5,981 nucleotides of DNA, taken from assembly GCA_036401335.1 (NCBI GenBank), contig DASWVC010000385.1, positions 1-5,981 on the forward strand. The letters run 5' to 3'. Positions 1-5,981 of the stretch are shown here, in pieces (position 1 is the stretch's first letter; every line of letters starts with the position of its first letter). This DNA comes from DASWVC01 sp036401335 (lineage in GTDB: Bacteria; Verrucomicrobiota; Verrucomicrobiia; Chthoniobacterales; JAFAMB01). The notes under the pieces are model-generated. The model worked only from the letters and a program-made list of their open reading frames with translations. It searched no databases and was not told the origin of the DNA. Made by a program: the position numbers and the translations under genes.

Positions 1-151
1 GGCCACGGAGGTCGATCCCCGGCTGAACGCCGAGCACGGCCGGTCCTCAAACGGCCTGATCAGCCATGCGGGCGTCCCGGCCTACGTGGTCCCGACCAAT
101 GAGGAGCTCATGATCGCCCACGAAGTGGCAGCGGTCACTGGCCAAGCCTGA
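1..151 (+). CDS. ackA: Acetate kinase, C-terminal end (5' truncated by window edge)
   Basis: Reading from base 2, an open frame of 49 residues ends at a TGA at 149-151. It contains VVPTNEELMIA, the near-invariant C-terminal signature of acetate kinases, preceded by a segment with D, N and IS positions typical of the last beta strands of this ASKHA-fold enzyme. Acetate kinase is cytoplasmic and transfers phosphate between acetyl phosphate and ADP, giving acetate and ATP. Only the last eighth or so of the usual roughly 400-residue protein is present, so no active-site residues can be checked. The tail after the signature (HEVAAVTGQA) is a few residues longer than in many homologues. The pta gene follows after 23 bases, the classical operon partner, which strongly supports the call. 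Confidence 0.93.
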   Translation, partial: ATEVDPRLNAEHGRSSNGLISHAGVPAYVVPTNEELMIAHEVAAVTGQA

Positions 152-174
152 TCCCCGGAACCAGCCGTCCCCCC

Positions 175-2244
175 ATGAACAAACAAACGTTTTTTCTGGC
201 CCCGGTTGGCCAAGCCCTCGGCTTGACCACGGTGGCTTTGGGCACGTTGCGCGCCCTCGACCGCCGGGGCCTGAAGGTCGGCTTTTTCAAACCGTTGAAC
301 CAGCAATCGTCTGGCGAAGCGGACCGGTCGGTCCATTTCGTACGGGCTCTGACCCACCTTAGCCCGGTTGAACCGGTTCCGTTCACGCAGGCCGTCCGGC
401 TGATCTCCGAAGGCAGGTTGGACGAATTGCTGGGCGACGTGATTTCACGTTTTGAAACTTCAACCACGGCAAGCGACGTGGTGATTGTCGAAGGGCTCTC
501 GCCGTCCCTGGCCGAAGGCGAGGTCTCAGCCCTGAACCAGGCCCTGGTCGCCGCCCTGAGCGCGCAGGTCCTGCTCGTGGCGTCCGCCCATGGCCGAAGC
601 CCGGCCGAGATTGACGCGTCGTTGGAGTACGGGGCCAAGACCTACGGCGGCGTGGACCGCATCGCCGGCGCCATCTTGAACCGGTGCGACCGCGGCTCGG
701 GAGACCTCCGGGCGGTGTACCGTGAAGACAGCCGGATTTTTGGCCGGCGCGAACTTGTGGCCGCGATTTCTCAGAACGACGCGCTTCAGCTGCCGCGTTC
801 GCTTGACCTGCAGCAGCACCTCGGGGCGGAGGTGCTGCACGCCGGCGAGATGCGAACCCGTCGGGTCAAATCGATGTCGTTGCTGGCCCGGACGGTGCCC
901 AACCTGCTCCACACGCTGCTTCCCGGGGCGATGCTCGTCACGCCGGCGGACCGCAACGACGTGGTCCTGGCCGTGGCCATGGGCGCGCTTAACCGCGTGC
1001 CACTGGCGGGCTTAATCCTGACCGGCGACACCGCAATCGACCAACGGATAATAGATTTTTGCCGGCCGGCGTTCGAAACCGGCCTGCCCCTCTTCCGGGT
1101 GATGACTAACAGTTACTCGACGGCCACCGCCTTGTACGAACTCAGCCCGGAGGTGCCGGCCGACGACCTGGAACGCATCGGACTCGCGATGGACCACGTG
1201 GCCCAGGCCATCGACATCGAATGGTTCATCGCGCAAAGCCGCAAGAAACTGGAGATCCGCTTGTCGCCGGCGGCGTTCATGCATCGCCTGACCGAGCAGG
1301 CACGGGCTGCGCAAAAGCGGATCGTGCTGCCGGAAGGCAACGAACCCCGGACGGTCAAAGCCGCGGCGGCCTGTGCCCGCCGCGGCATTGCCCGTTGCGT
1401 GTTGCTGGGAAACCCGGCTGAGGTTCAAGCCGTGGCCAAGAGCCAGGATGTAACGCTGCCTCCGGAGGTGGAGGTGCTCGACCCTGTGGCGATGCGGTCC
1501 AGGTACGTTGATCCATTGTTTGAAGCGCGCCGGAACCGGGGCCTTTCCCGTGAAATGGCCGAGAGCCAGCTGGAGGACAACGTCGTGCTCGGCACCATGA
1601 TGCTGCAACTCGGTGAAGTGGACGGGCTTGTGTCGGGCGCCGTGCATTCAACGGCCAACACGATCCGTCCGGCGTTGCAGGTGATTAAGACCAAACCGGG
1701 CGCGAAGACGGTTTCGTCGATCTTCTTCATGTGCCTGCCCGAGCAGGTGCTCGTGTACGGGGATTGTGCGGTGGTGCCCGACCCGGACGTGGAAACCCTG
1801 GCGGATATCGCGGTCCAAAGCGCCGCGAGCGCAGCAGCGTTCGGCATCGAACCGCGTGTGGCCATGATCAGTTATTCCACCGGGTCGTCGGGATCCGGAG
1901 CAGACGTCGAAAAGGTCCGGGCAGCCACCGAACTGGCCCGAAAAAGGTGGCCCGACCTGGTGATCGATGGCCCTTTGCAATACGACGCGGCGTTTATTCC
2001 GGATGTGGCCCGGGCCAAGGCCCCGGACAGTGCCGTGGCGGGCCGGGCCACGGTGTTTATCTTCCCCGACTTGAACACCGGCAACACGACTTACAAAGCG
2101 GTGCAACGAAGCGCGAACGTCGTGAGCATCGGCCCGATGCTGCAAGGGCTACGACGGCCGGTCAACGACCTGTCTCGCGGCGCGCTGGTCGATGACATCA
2201 TCTACACCATCGCGTTGACCGCGATTCAGGCAACGCAAGGGTAG
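175..2244 (+). CDS. pta: Phosphate acetyltransferase, long multidomain form
   Basis: The 689-residue product catalyses acetyl-CoA + phosphate <-> acetyl phosphate + CoA in the cytoplasm and pairs with AckA. Its length is close to the 714 residues of E. coli Pta. Residues 1 to about 200 form a dethiobiotin-synthetase-like P-loop domain. The loop GQALGLT (12-18) has Leu where a Walker A motif has Lys, as in E. coli Pta. Residues about 215-335 match the DRTGG-type regulatory domain, with GAMLVTPADRND (251-262) and the LILTG strand (280-284). Residues about 365-689 are the PTA_PTB catalytic domain. It includes LPEGNEPR (385-392), DGLVSGAVHSTA (483-494), SYSTGSSGSG (566-575) and PVNDLSRG (662-669). 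S667, R668 and D674 correspond to the Ser/Arg/Asp catalytic residues described for Methanosarcina Pta (inferred by motif alignment). The ATG at 175 puts the N-terminal strand and loop at the family position. There is no good Shine-Dalgarno upstream, so translation may be coupled to ackA. Confidence 0.97.
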   Translation: MNKQTFFLAPVGQALGLTTVALGTLRALDRRGLKVGFFKPLNQQSSGEADRSVHFVRALTHLSPVEPVPFTQAVRLISEGRLDELLGDVISRFETSTTASDVVIVEGLSPSLAEGEVSALNQALVAALSAQVLLVASAHGRSPAEIDASLEYGAKTYGGVDRIAGAILNRCDRGSGDLRAVYREDSRIFGRRELVAAISQNDALQLPRSLDLQQHLGAEVLHAGEMRTRRVKSMSLLARTVPNLLHTLLPGAMLVTPADRNDVVLAVAMGALNRVPLAGLILTGDTAIDQRIIDFCRPAFETGLPLFRVMTNSYSTATALYELSPEVPADDLERIGLAMDHVAQAIDIEWFIAQSRKKLEIRLSPAAFMHRLTEQARAAQKRIVLPEGNEPRTVKAAAACARRGIARCVLLGNPAEVQAVAKSQDVTLPPEVEVLDPVAMRSRYVDPLFEARRNRGLSREMAESQLEDNVVLGTMMLQLGEVDGLVSGAVHSTANTIRPALQVIKTKPGAKTVSSIFFMCLPEQVLVYGDCAVVPDPDVETLADIAVQSAASAAAFGIEPRVAMISYSTGSSGSGADVEKVRAATELARKRWPDLVIDGPLQYDAAFIPDVARAKAPDSAVAGRATVFIFPDLNTGNTTYKAVQRSANVVSIGPMLQGLRRPVNDLSRGALVDDIIYTIALTAIQATQG

Positions 2245-2246
2245 GG

Positions 2247-2275
2247 TGGATTTCGAAGGTCCCGAAAGGAATCCA
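2247..2275 (+). other. Weak stem-loop just after pta stop
   Basis: TGGATT (2247-2252) pairs with AATCCA (2270-2275). A T-G wobble and a C-G pair extend the stem inward and leave a loop of about 13 bases. It begins 3 bases after the pta stop codon. Only two T residues follow, so it is a poor intrinsic terminator. It could stabilise the 3' end of the ackA-pta mRNA or be chance. Confidence 0.25.
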
Positions 2276-2285
2276 TTGCACTCGC

Positions 2286-2324
2286 AAAAAAGGCAGGCGC
2301 GCTACGTCCGACCCGTCGCCTGCC
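2286..2324 (-). terminator. Intrinsic-terminator-like hairpin, best on the minus strand
   Basis: GGCAGGCG (2292-2299) and CGCCTGCC (2317-2324) form a perfect 8-bp GC-rich inverted repeat with a 17-base loop. A run of six A residues (2286-2291) abuts the left arm, so on the minus strand the stem is followed directly by six T residues, the classical Rho-independent shape. On the plus strand the stem is followed only by GTCTTCC, a weak U-tract. No minus-strand gene is recognised next to it. It may work in both directions and insulate the glucosidase gene from ackA-pta. The structure is seen; its function is inferred. Confidence 0.5.
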
Positions 2325-2348
2325 GTCTTCCGTGCGGCTGGCACCGAC

Positions 2349-2354
2349 TTTAAT
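2349..2354 (+). promoter_or_regulatory. Possible -10 element for the glucosidase gene
   Basis: TTTAAT matches the sigma-70 -10 consensus at five of six positions and sits in an AT-richer patch between the hairpin and the start codon. This would give a leader of roughly 45 bases. No convincing -35 box lies 16-18 bases upstream, so this is a weak call. Confidence 0.25.
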
Positions 2355-2390
2355 GTTTGCTTTTCGCGGCTGCCGCGATGAAGGCTTTTG

Positions 2391-2397
2391 GGAGGGG
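2391..2397 (+). promoter_or_regulatory. Shine-Dalgarno deciding the glucosidase start at 2408
   Basis: GGAGGGG lies 10 bases before the ATG at 2408 and is the best ribosome-binding sequence in the window. Earlier in-frame starts (TTG at 2357, ATG at 2378) have no comparable site. They would add a 17- or 10-residue leader ahead of the part that resembles the family. Confidence 0.6.
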
Positions 2398-2407
2398 ATC
2401 ACGGGGG

Positions 2408-5176
2408 ATGAGGGACACAACGGCAGAACACCGTCGTTTGGCGGAGGATGAGGCGCGCGCACAGAATTGGAAACGCTGGGGTCCTTACCTTTCCGAACGG
2501 CAATGGGCGACGGTGCGGGAGGATTACTCGGCCGAGGGCGACAGCTGGAATCATTTCCCTCACGACCACGCCCGCAGCCGTGCTTACCGCTGGGGCGAAG
2601 ACGGCCTGCTGGGGTTCACGGATCGGGAGTGCCGGCTCTGCTTTGCCTTGGCTCTCTGGAACGGTCGGGACACAATCCTGAAAGAACGGCTTTTCGGGCT
2701 CACGGGCCCACAGGGCAACCACGGCGAGGACGTCAAGGAAGCTTACTTTTACCTCGCATCCACACCCACCCATTCCTACGCCAAAGCCCTCTACAAATAC
2801 CCGCAACGCCGGTTTCCCTACGAGAAGCTTGTCACTGAAAATCGTCAGCGCGGGCTGCTGGATACGGAACTTGAACTCTCCGACACCGGGCTTTTCGACC
2901 GGAACGAATACTTTGACGTCTTTGCAGAATACGCCAAGGCAGGCCCAAACGACCTTTACGTCCGCTTGACGGCGGTAAACCAGGCCTCGCACCCGGCCGA
3001 ACTCACGCTCCTGCCTACCCTTTGGTTCCGCAACGCGTGGAGCTGGGGCTGCACCCACGACGGCTGTTCGGTCCGGCCCCGGCTCTGGCAAGGGACCCCG
3101 GGCTGCATTGACACCTGGCACGACACGCTTGGAAATTTTACACTCACGTTTGGACCGGAGCTGGAATCCCTCTTCACCGACAACGAAACCAACACGCAAC
3201 GGCTGTTTGGCACGCCGAACCCAACCCCTTACGTAAAGGACGCGTTTCACCGGCGCATCGTGAACGGGGAGAGCGCAGCGGTGAACCCGGCACAGACGGG
3301 CACCAAAGCTGCCGTGGTCTTTCATCGGACGCTGGAGGCCGGCCAATCCATCCAGCTCGATTTGCGCCTGTGCGCAACGCCCCTGCTGCCGCACGCAGCC
3401 GCCCCGGACAACGTCTTTGACCTGCGGCGACGCGAACTCACCGAATACTACGACTCGCTTGACGCGGCTTGTTCGCCCGAACGCCGGGAAATCCTGGAAC
3501 AAGCTGCCGCCGGATTGTTCTGGACGAAACAATTTTACCATTACGTTGTCGATGCCTGGCTGGCGGGCGACCCGGACCAACCTGCTCCCCCGGGATCCCG
3601 CTGGGAAGGACGCAACAAAAACTGGACCACGCTGTTCGCCCGCGACATCCTTTCCATGCCCGATAAATGGGAATACCCGTGGTTTGCCGTCTGGGACCTT
3701 GCCTTCCACATGGTGCCCTTTGCCAAGCTCGATCCTGCCTTCGCCAAGGATCAGCTTCAACTGCTCCTGCGGGAATGGTACATGCACCCGAACGGGCAAC
3801 TGCCCGCCTACGAATTCGACTTTTCCGACGTCAACCCGCCGGTGCACGCCTGGGCAGCATGGCGCGTGTACAAGATCACCGGAGACCCGGGCCAGCGGGA
3901 TTATGCGTTCCTGGAGAGTACGTTTCACAAATTGCTGCTTAACTTCACCTGGTGGGTTAACCGAAAGGACACGGAAGGGAACAACATTTTTGCCGGCGGG
4001 TTTCTCGGCCTGGATAACATCGGCGTTTTCGACCGGTCGAAGCCGTTGCCGACGGGGGGGCACTTGCAACAGGCGGACGGCACGGCCTGGATGGGATTCT
4101 ATTGCCTGACGATGCTGTCCATCGCCATCGAACTCGCCCAGCAAAACAGCGTTTATGAGGACATGGCCTCAAAATTCTTCGAGCATTTCGTCACGATGTG
4201 CGACTCCATAAATCGCGTCGGCGGGGCGGGCTTGTGGGACGAAGAAGACGGGTTCTACTACGATCGCCTCAAGGTCGGGACCAACTCGGTGCCGCTTAAG
4301 ACCAGGTCGCTGGTAGGGCTTCTGCCCATCATCGCGGTGGCCGTGATCGACAGCGTCGATCTCAAGAGCCTCCCCGGGTTTCGCAAACGCATGGACTGGT
4401 TTCTGAACCACCGCCCGGACCTTGCGCGATTGATCACGTTCCGGGAGGAACAGGGCCGCCGCTTGGCCATGCTGGCCATGCCCAGCAAGGAGAAGCTTCG
4501 CCGGATTTTCGGCTACCTGTTCGACGAAGCCGAATTCCTTTGCCCGTTCGGCGTGCGCTCGCTTTCCCGGGTTCACGAAACCAAACCGTACAGCTATTAC
4601 CTGAACGGCCACGATTACCGGGTGAACTACGTCCCTGGCGAAAGCGATTCCCACAGCTTCGGGGGAAATTCAAACTGGCGTGGACCCGTGTGGTTCCCCA
4701 CCAACTACCTCCTGGTGGAAGCCCTTGAACGTTACCACTATTTCTTCGGCGACGCGTTCACCGTTGAATACCCGACCGGGTCCGGGCAGCAGCGAACGTT
4801 GAAGGAGATTGCAGTGGATCTCGGGGCCCGGCTGATTTCGCTGTTTACTCCCAACCCTATGGGTGCCCGGCCCTGCCATGGCCAGGATGGACGGTTTGCC
4901 ACCGACCCGGCATGGCGCGACCTGATCCTGTTCTACGAATATTTTCACGCCGACACCGGCCGTGGATGCGGTGCTTCACACCAGACAGGTTGGACGGCAC
5001 TGGTGCTGAACCTGCTGCTGGAACGGGAACCGGAATCACCGGTGAAAGCCCTGATGGGCGTAAACGGGGCCACCGCCGGCATCAACACGTTGGACACGGT
5101 CACCGCACCTGCAGCCGGCCTGTCCCCAAGGGGTGTGGGCAACCCCCGAGCAGCCGGGGATGCCGCAGAATGTTGA
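2408..5176 (+). CDS. GH63-type (MGH1-like) glucosidase, cytoplasmic
   Basis: The 922-residue protein belongs to the roughly 900-residue bacterial 'glucosidase' group of glycoside hydrolase family 63, an inverting family acting on alpha-glucosidic or related bonds. The N-terminal region (about 1-350) is a beta-rich domain carrying the group-typical WKRWGPYLSERQW (21-33), HDHARSRAYRWGEDG (52-66) and GNHGEDVKE (103-111). The catalytic (alpha/alpha)6 barrel spans about 355-880. It includes VWDLAFHM (428-435), NGQLPAYEFDF (462-472), GLDN (534-537), WDEEDGFYYD (610-619), RSLVGLLP (633-640), NWRGPVW (756-762) and ASHQTGWT (856-863). By position and motif, D430 is the likely general acid and E844 in FYEYF the likely base, compared with Asp501 and Glu727 of E. 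coli YgjK (inference). There is no signal peptide or membrane segment. Physiological substrate unknown; storage or compatible-solute glucosides are possible. The last 50 or so residues look like an unconserved tail. Confidence 0.88.
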   Translation: MRDTTAEHRRLAEDEARAQNWKRWGPYLSERQWATVREDYSAEGDSWNHFPHDHARSRAYRWGEDGLLGFTDRECRLCFALALWNGRDTILKERLFGLTGPQGNHGEDVKEAYFYLASTPTHSYAKALYKYPQRRFPYEKLVTENRQRGLLDTELELSDTGLFDRNEYFDVFAEYAKAGPNDLYVRLTAVNQASHPAELTLLPTLWFRNAWSWGCTHDGCSVRPRLWQGTPGCIDTWHDTLGNFTLTFGPELESLFTDNETNTQRLFGTPNPTPYVKDAFHRRIVNGESAAVNPAQTGTKAAVVFHRTLEAGQSIQLDLRLCATPLLPHAAAPDNVFDLRRRELTEYYDSLDAACSPERREILEQAAAGLFWTKQFYHYVVDAWLAGDPDQPAPPGSRWEGRNKNWTTLFARDILSMPDKWEYPWFAVWDLAFHMVPFAKLDPAFAKDQLQLLLREWYMHPNGQLPAYEFDFSDVNPPVHAWAAWRVYKITGDPGQRDYAFLESTFHKLLLNFTWWVNRKDTEGNNIFAGGFLGLDNIGVFDRSKPLPTGGHLQQADGTAWMGFYCLTMLSIAIELAQQNSVYEDMASKFFEHFVTMCDSINRVGGAGLWDEEDGFYYDRLKVGTNSVPLKTRSLVGLLPIIAVAVIDSVDLKSLPGFRKRMDWFLNHRPDLARLITFREEQGRRLAMLAMPSKEKLRRIFGYLFDEAEFLCPFGVRSLSRVHETKPYSYYLNGHDYRVNYVPGESDSHSFGGNSNWRGPVWFPTNYLLVEALERYHYFFGDAFTVEYPTGSGQQRTLKEIAVDLGARLISLFTPNPMGARPCHGQDGRFATDPAWRDLILFYEYFHADTGRGCGASHQTGWTALVLNLLLEREPESPVKALMGVNGATAGINTLDTVTAPAAGLSPRGVGNPRAAGDAAEC
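5111..5160 (+). repeat. G/C-block nested inverted repeat at the 3' end of the glucosidase gene
   Basis: An 8-base direct repeat GCAGCCGG occurs at 5111-5118 and 5150-5157. Between and overlapping the copies, TCCCC (5123-5127) can pair with GGGGA (5156-5160). Inside that, GGGGT (5130-5134) can pair with ACCCC (5142-5146) across a 7-base loop. The structure lies in the sequence coding for the odd C-terminal tail. No T-run follows closely, so it is not a standard terminator. It could be an mRNA 3'-end structure or a chance result of GC-rich sequence. Confidence 0.3.
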
Positions 5177-5189
5177 ACGTCTGTTTTCG

Positions 5190-5217
5190 TTGATAATTTT
5201 GAGGTTCATCGTAGATA
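5190..5217 (+). promoter_or_regulatory. Possible promoter for the downstream membrane protein gene
   Basis: TTGATA (5190-5195) matches the -35 consensus at five of six bases. After a 16-base spacer, TAGATA (5212-5217) is a poor -10 match. The stretch is clearly AT-richer than its surroundings and lies in the 71-base gap before the next gene. Suggestive only. Confidence 0.3.
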
Positions 5218-5247
5218 CACAGCATCCATTTCCGTTCTGATCGTGGC

Positions 5248-5981
5248 GTGCGGTCCAGTCCTGCCGTTATTCCGGTGTGGGGTGGAATCGGTTTGTTTGT
5301 CGCAAGCGGCCTTCAGTACATCGCCTGGCAGTTTGACCTGGCCTGGTTGCGCCGTCCAATTCCCGCTTTTCCGGCAATTTTCCCGTGGACGGTAATCGGC
5401 TTTTCCGGGACTTCAGTTCTCATCATCCTCCTTGCGTCCGCCGTCAGGACCGGTTCGGCCGGCTTCCAAGCTGCTGCCAAAGTGATCGGCGTGGCGATCG
5501 GCCTGGTTTCGTTGGCGTTTCTAGCGGAGTACCTGTTGGGACAGCCGGTCAGCGCCTTTGACGCCCTCCTTTTCAAGCACCTGCTGTTTAAAGCCGGCGG
5601 TTCGTTTCCCGGGAGGCCAGCGCAACAAACCTGCACGACGTTTCTCCTTCTGGCGATTGCGGCATTGGTTTTCGACCGCAAGGACAAACGCCGCATCGAG
5701 GTGTTCCAGGCTGTGGTTGCGCTGGCCATGTTTTGCCCGCTCCTGGCCATTTTCGGTTACGTCCTTTTTGCGACGGTTTTCCAGACCCTTGGTGGCACAC
5801 CCACCACGGAAATGGCGGTTCCGACGCTTGTGCTGTTCTGCATTGCAGGTGTCGCCTTCTTGTCATTCTTCCCTAAGGAAGGCCTGCTCAGCCTGCTGCT
5901 CGGAAACGACCTCGCCGCCACCACCATTCGAAGGTTGGTGCCCACGGTGGTCCTGGTGCCGCTTGCCTTGGGCTGGATCCT
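5248..5981 (+). CDS. Polytopic membrane protein, probable sensor-kinase input domain (3' truncated)
   Basis: An open frame runs from after the TAG at 5212-5214 to the window end without a stop, giving 244 residues from the GTG at 5248. Hydrophobic segments lie at about 7-27, 44-66, 78-98, 128-143, 152-174, 189-208 and from 229 to the edge, so at least seven membrane helices. PGRPAQQTCTTFLLL (121-135), then a charged DRKDKRR loop (143-149) and a later LVPTVVLVPLALGW segment, resemble an N-terminal multi-helix domain often found ahead of PAS and histidine kinase or similar signalling modules. That resemblance is from memory of the family pattern. No output domain is visible because the gene continues beyond the window. 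No in-frame ATG exists near the start. GTG 5248 keeps the first helix whole; GTG 5275 or TTG 5293 are alternatives that shorten it. The gene starts 71 bases after the glucosidase stop. Confidence 0.6.
   Translation, partial: MRSSPAVIPVWGGIGLFVASGLQYIAWQFDLAWLRRPIPAFPAIFPWTVIGFSGTSVLIILLASAVRTGSAGFQAAAKVIGVAIGLVSLAFLAEYLLGQPVSAFDALLFKHLLFKAGGSFPGRPAQQTCTTFLLLAIAALVFDRKDKRRIEVFQAVVALAMFCPLLAIFGYVLFATVFQTLGGTPTTEMAVPTLVLFCIAGVAFLSFFPKEGLLSLLLGNDLAATTIRRLVPTVVLVPLALGWI

Noticed and set aside
12..18. Degenerate Walker A (Leu in place of Lys) in the Pta N-terminal domain (residue coordinates 12-18; bases 208-228) as evidence of a broken enzyme
   Set aside because: E. coli Pta has the same kind of substitution in this loop, and the catalytic domain at the C-terminus is intact, so this is normal for the family.
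2339..2361. Sigma-54-like promoter: TGGCAC at 2339-2344 followed by TTGCT at 2357-2361
   Set aside because: The spacing between the two halves is 12 bases instead of 5. At the correct spacing the sequence is TTAAT, which lacks the required GC.
2399..4144. A 581-residue open frame on the minus strand opposite the glucosidase gene, ending just before the minus-strand terminator shape
   Set aside because: Its translation shows no recognisable family or motif, and it lies wholly opposite a gene with clear conserved motifs. Long antisense frames are expected in GC-rich coding DNA from codon-position bias. The terminator next to its end is reported separately, but it does not make the frame a gene.
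5176..5200. Terminator after the glucosidase gene: AACG (5176-5179) with CGTT (5188-5191) followed by T-rich sequence
   Set aside because: A 4-bp stem is too weak, and the T residues are interrupted. The region is more likely to hold the start signals of the next gene.
5313..5750. A 145-residue minus-strand open frame in the last part of the window
   Set aside because: The plus strand here encodes a continuous, strongly patterned membrane protein. The minus frame is rich in Arg, Ala and Asn with no family resemblance and is best seen as its shadow.

Overview
The window is high-GC bacterial DNA with every supported gene on the + strand. In order it holds the 3' end of an acetate kinase gene (ackA), a complete phosphate acetyltransferase gene (pta), a complete gene for a large cytoplasmic GH63-type glucosidase, and the 5' part of a polytopic membrane protein that looks like the input domain of a sensor kinase. 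GC-rich coding, weak or absent Shine-Dalgarno sites and this set of protein styles would fit a soil or environmental bacterium of the Verrucomicrobia/Planctomycetes/Acidobacteria kind. That placement is a guess, because no taxonomic marker is present.

Positions 1-2244 form an ackA-pta operon. The two genes are 23 bases apart and interconvert acetyl-CoA, acetyl phosphate and acetate with ATP yield. The Pta is the long multidomain form. Positions 2245-2407 are a 163-base intergenic region. It has a weak stem-loop just after pta, a strong GC-rich hairpin next to an A6 run (a terminator shape that reads best on the minus strand), a possible -10 element, and a clear Shine-Dalgarno that sets the glucosidase start at 2408.

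Positions 2408-5176 encode the glucosidase, a single long protein with an N-terminal beta-rich domain and a C-terminal alpha-barrel catalytic domain. It carries an unusual tail of about 50 residues. Positions 5177-5247 are a short AT-richer spacer with a possible promoter. From about 5248 to the window end runs an open frame with at least seven predicted membrane segments. It continues past the edge, so any kinase or other output domain lies outside the window.

The ackA-pta pair is a firm functional unit. The glucosidase and the membrane protein look like separate transcription units, and a functional link to acetyl phosphate metabolism is only speculation. I found no mobile element, CRISPR array, RNA gene or clearly novel system.
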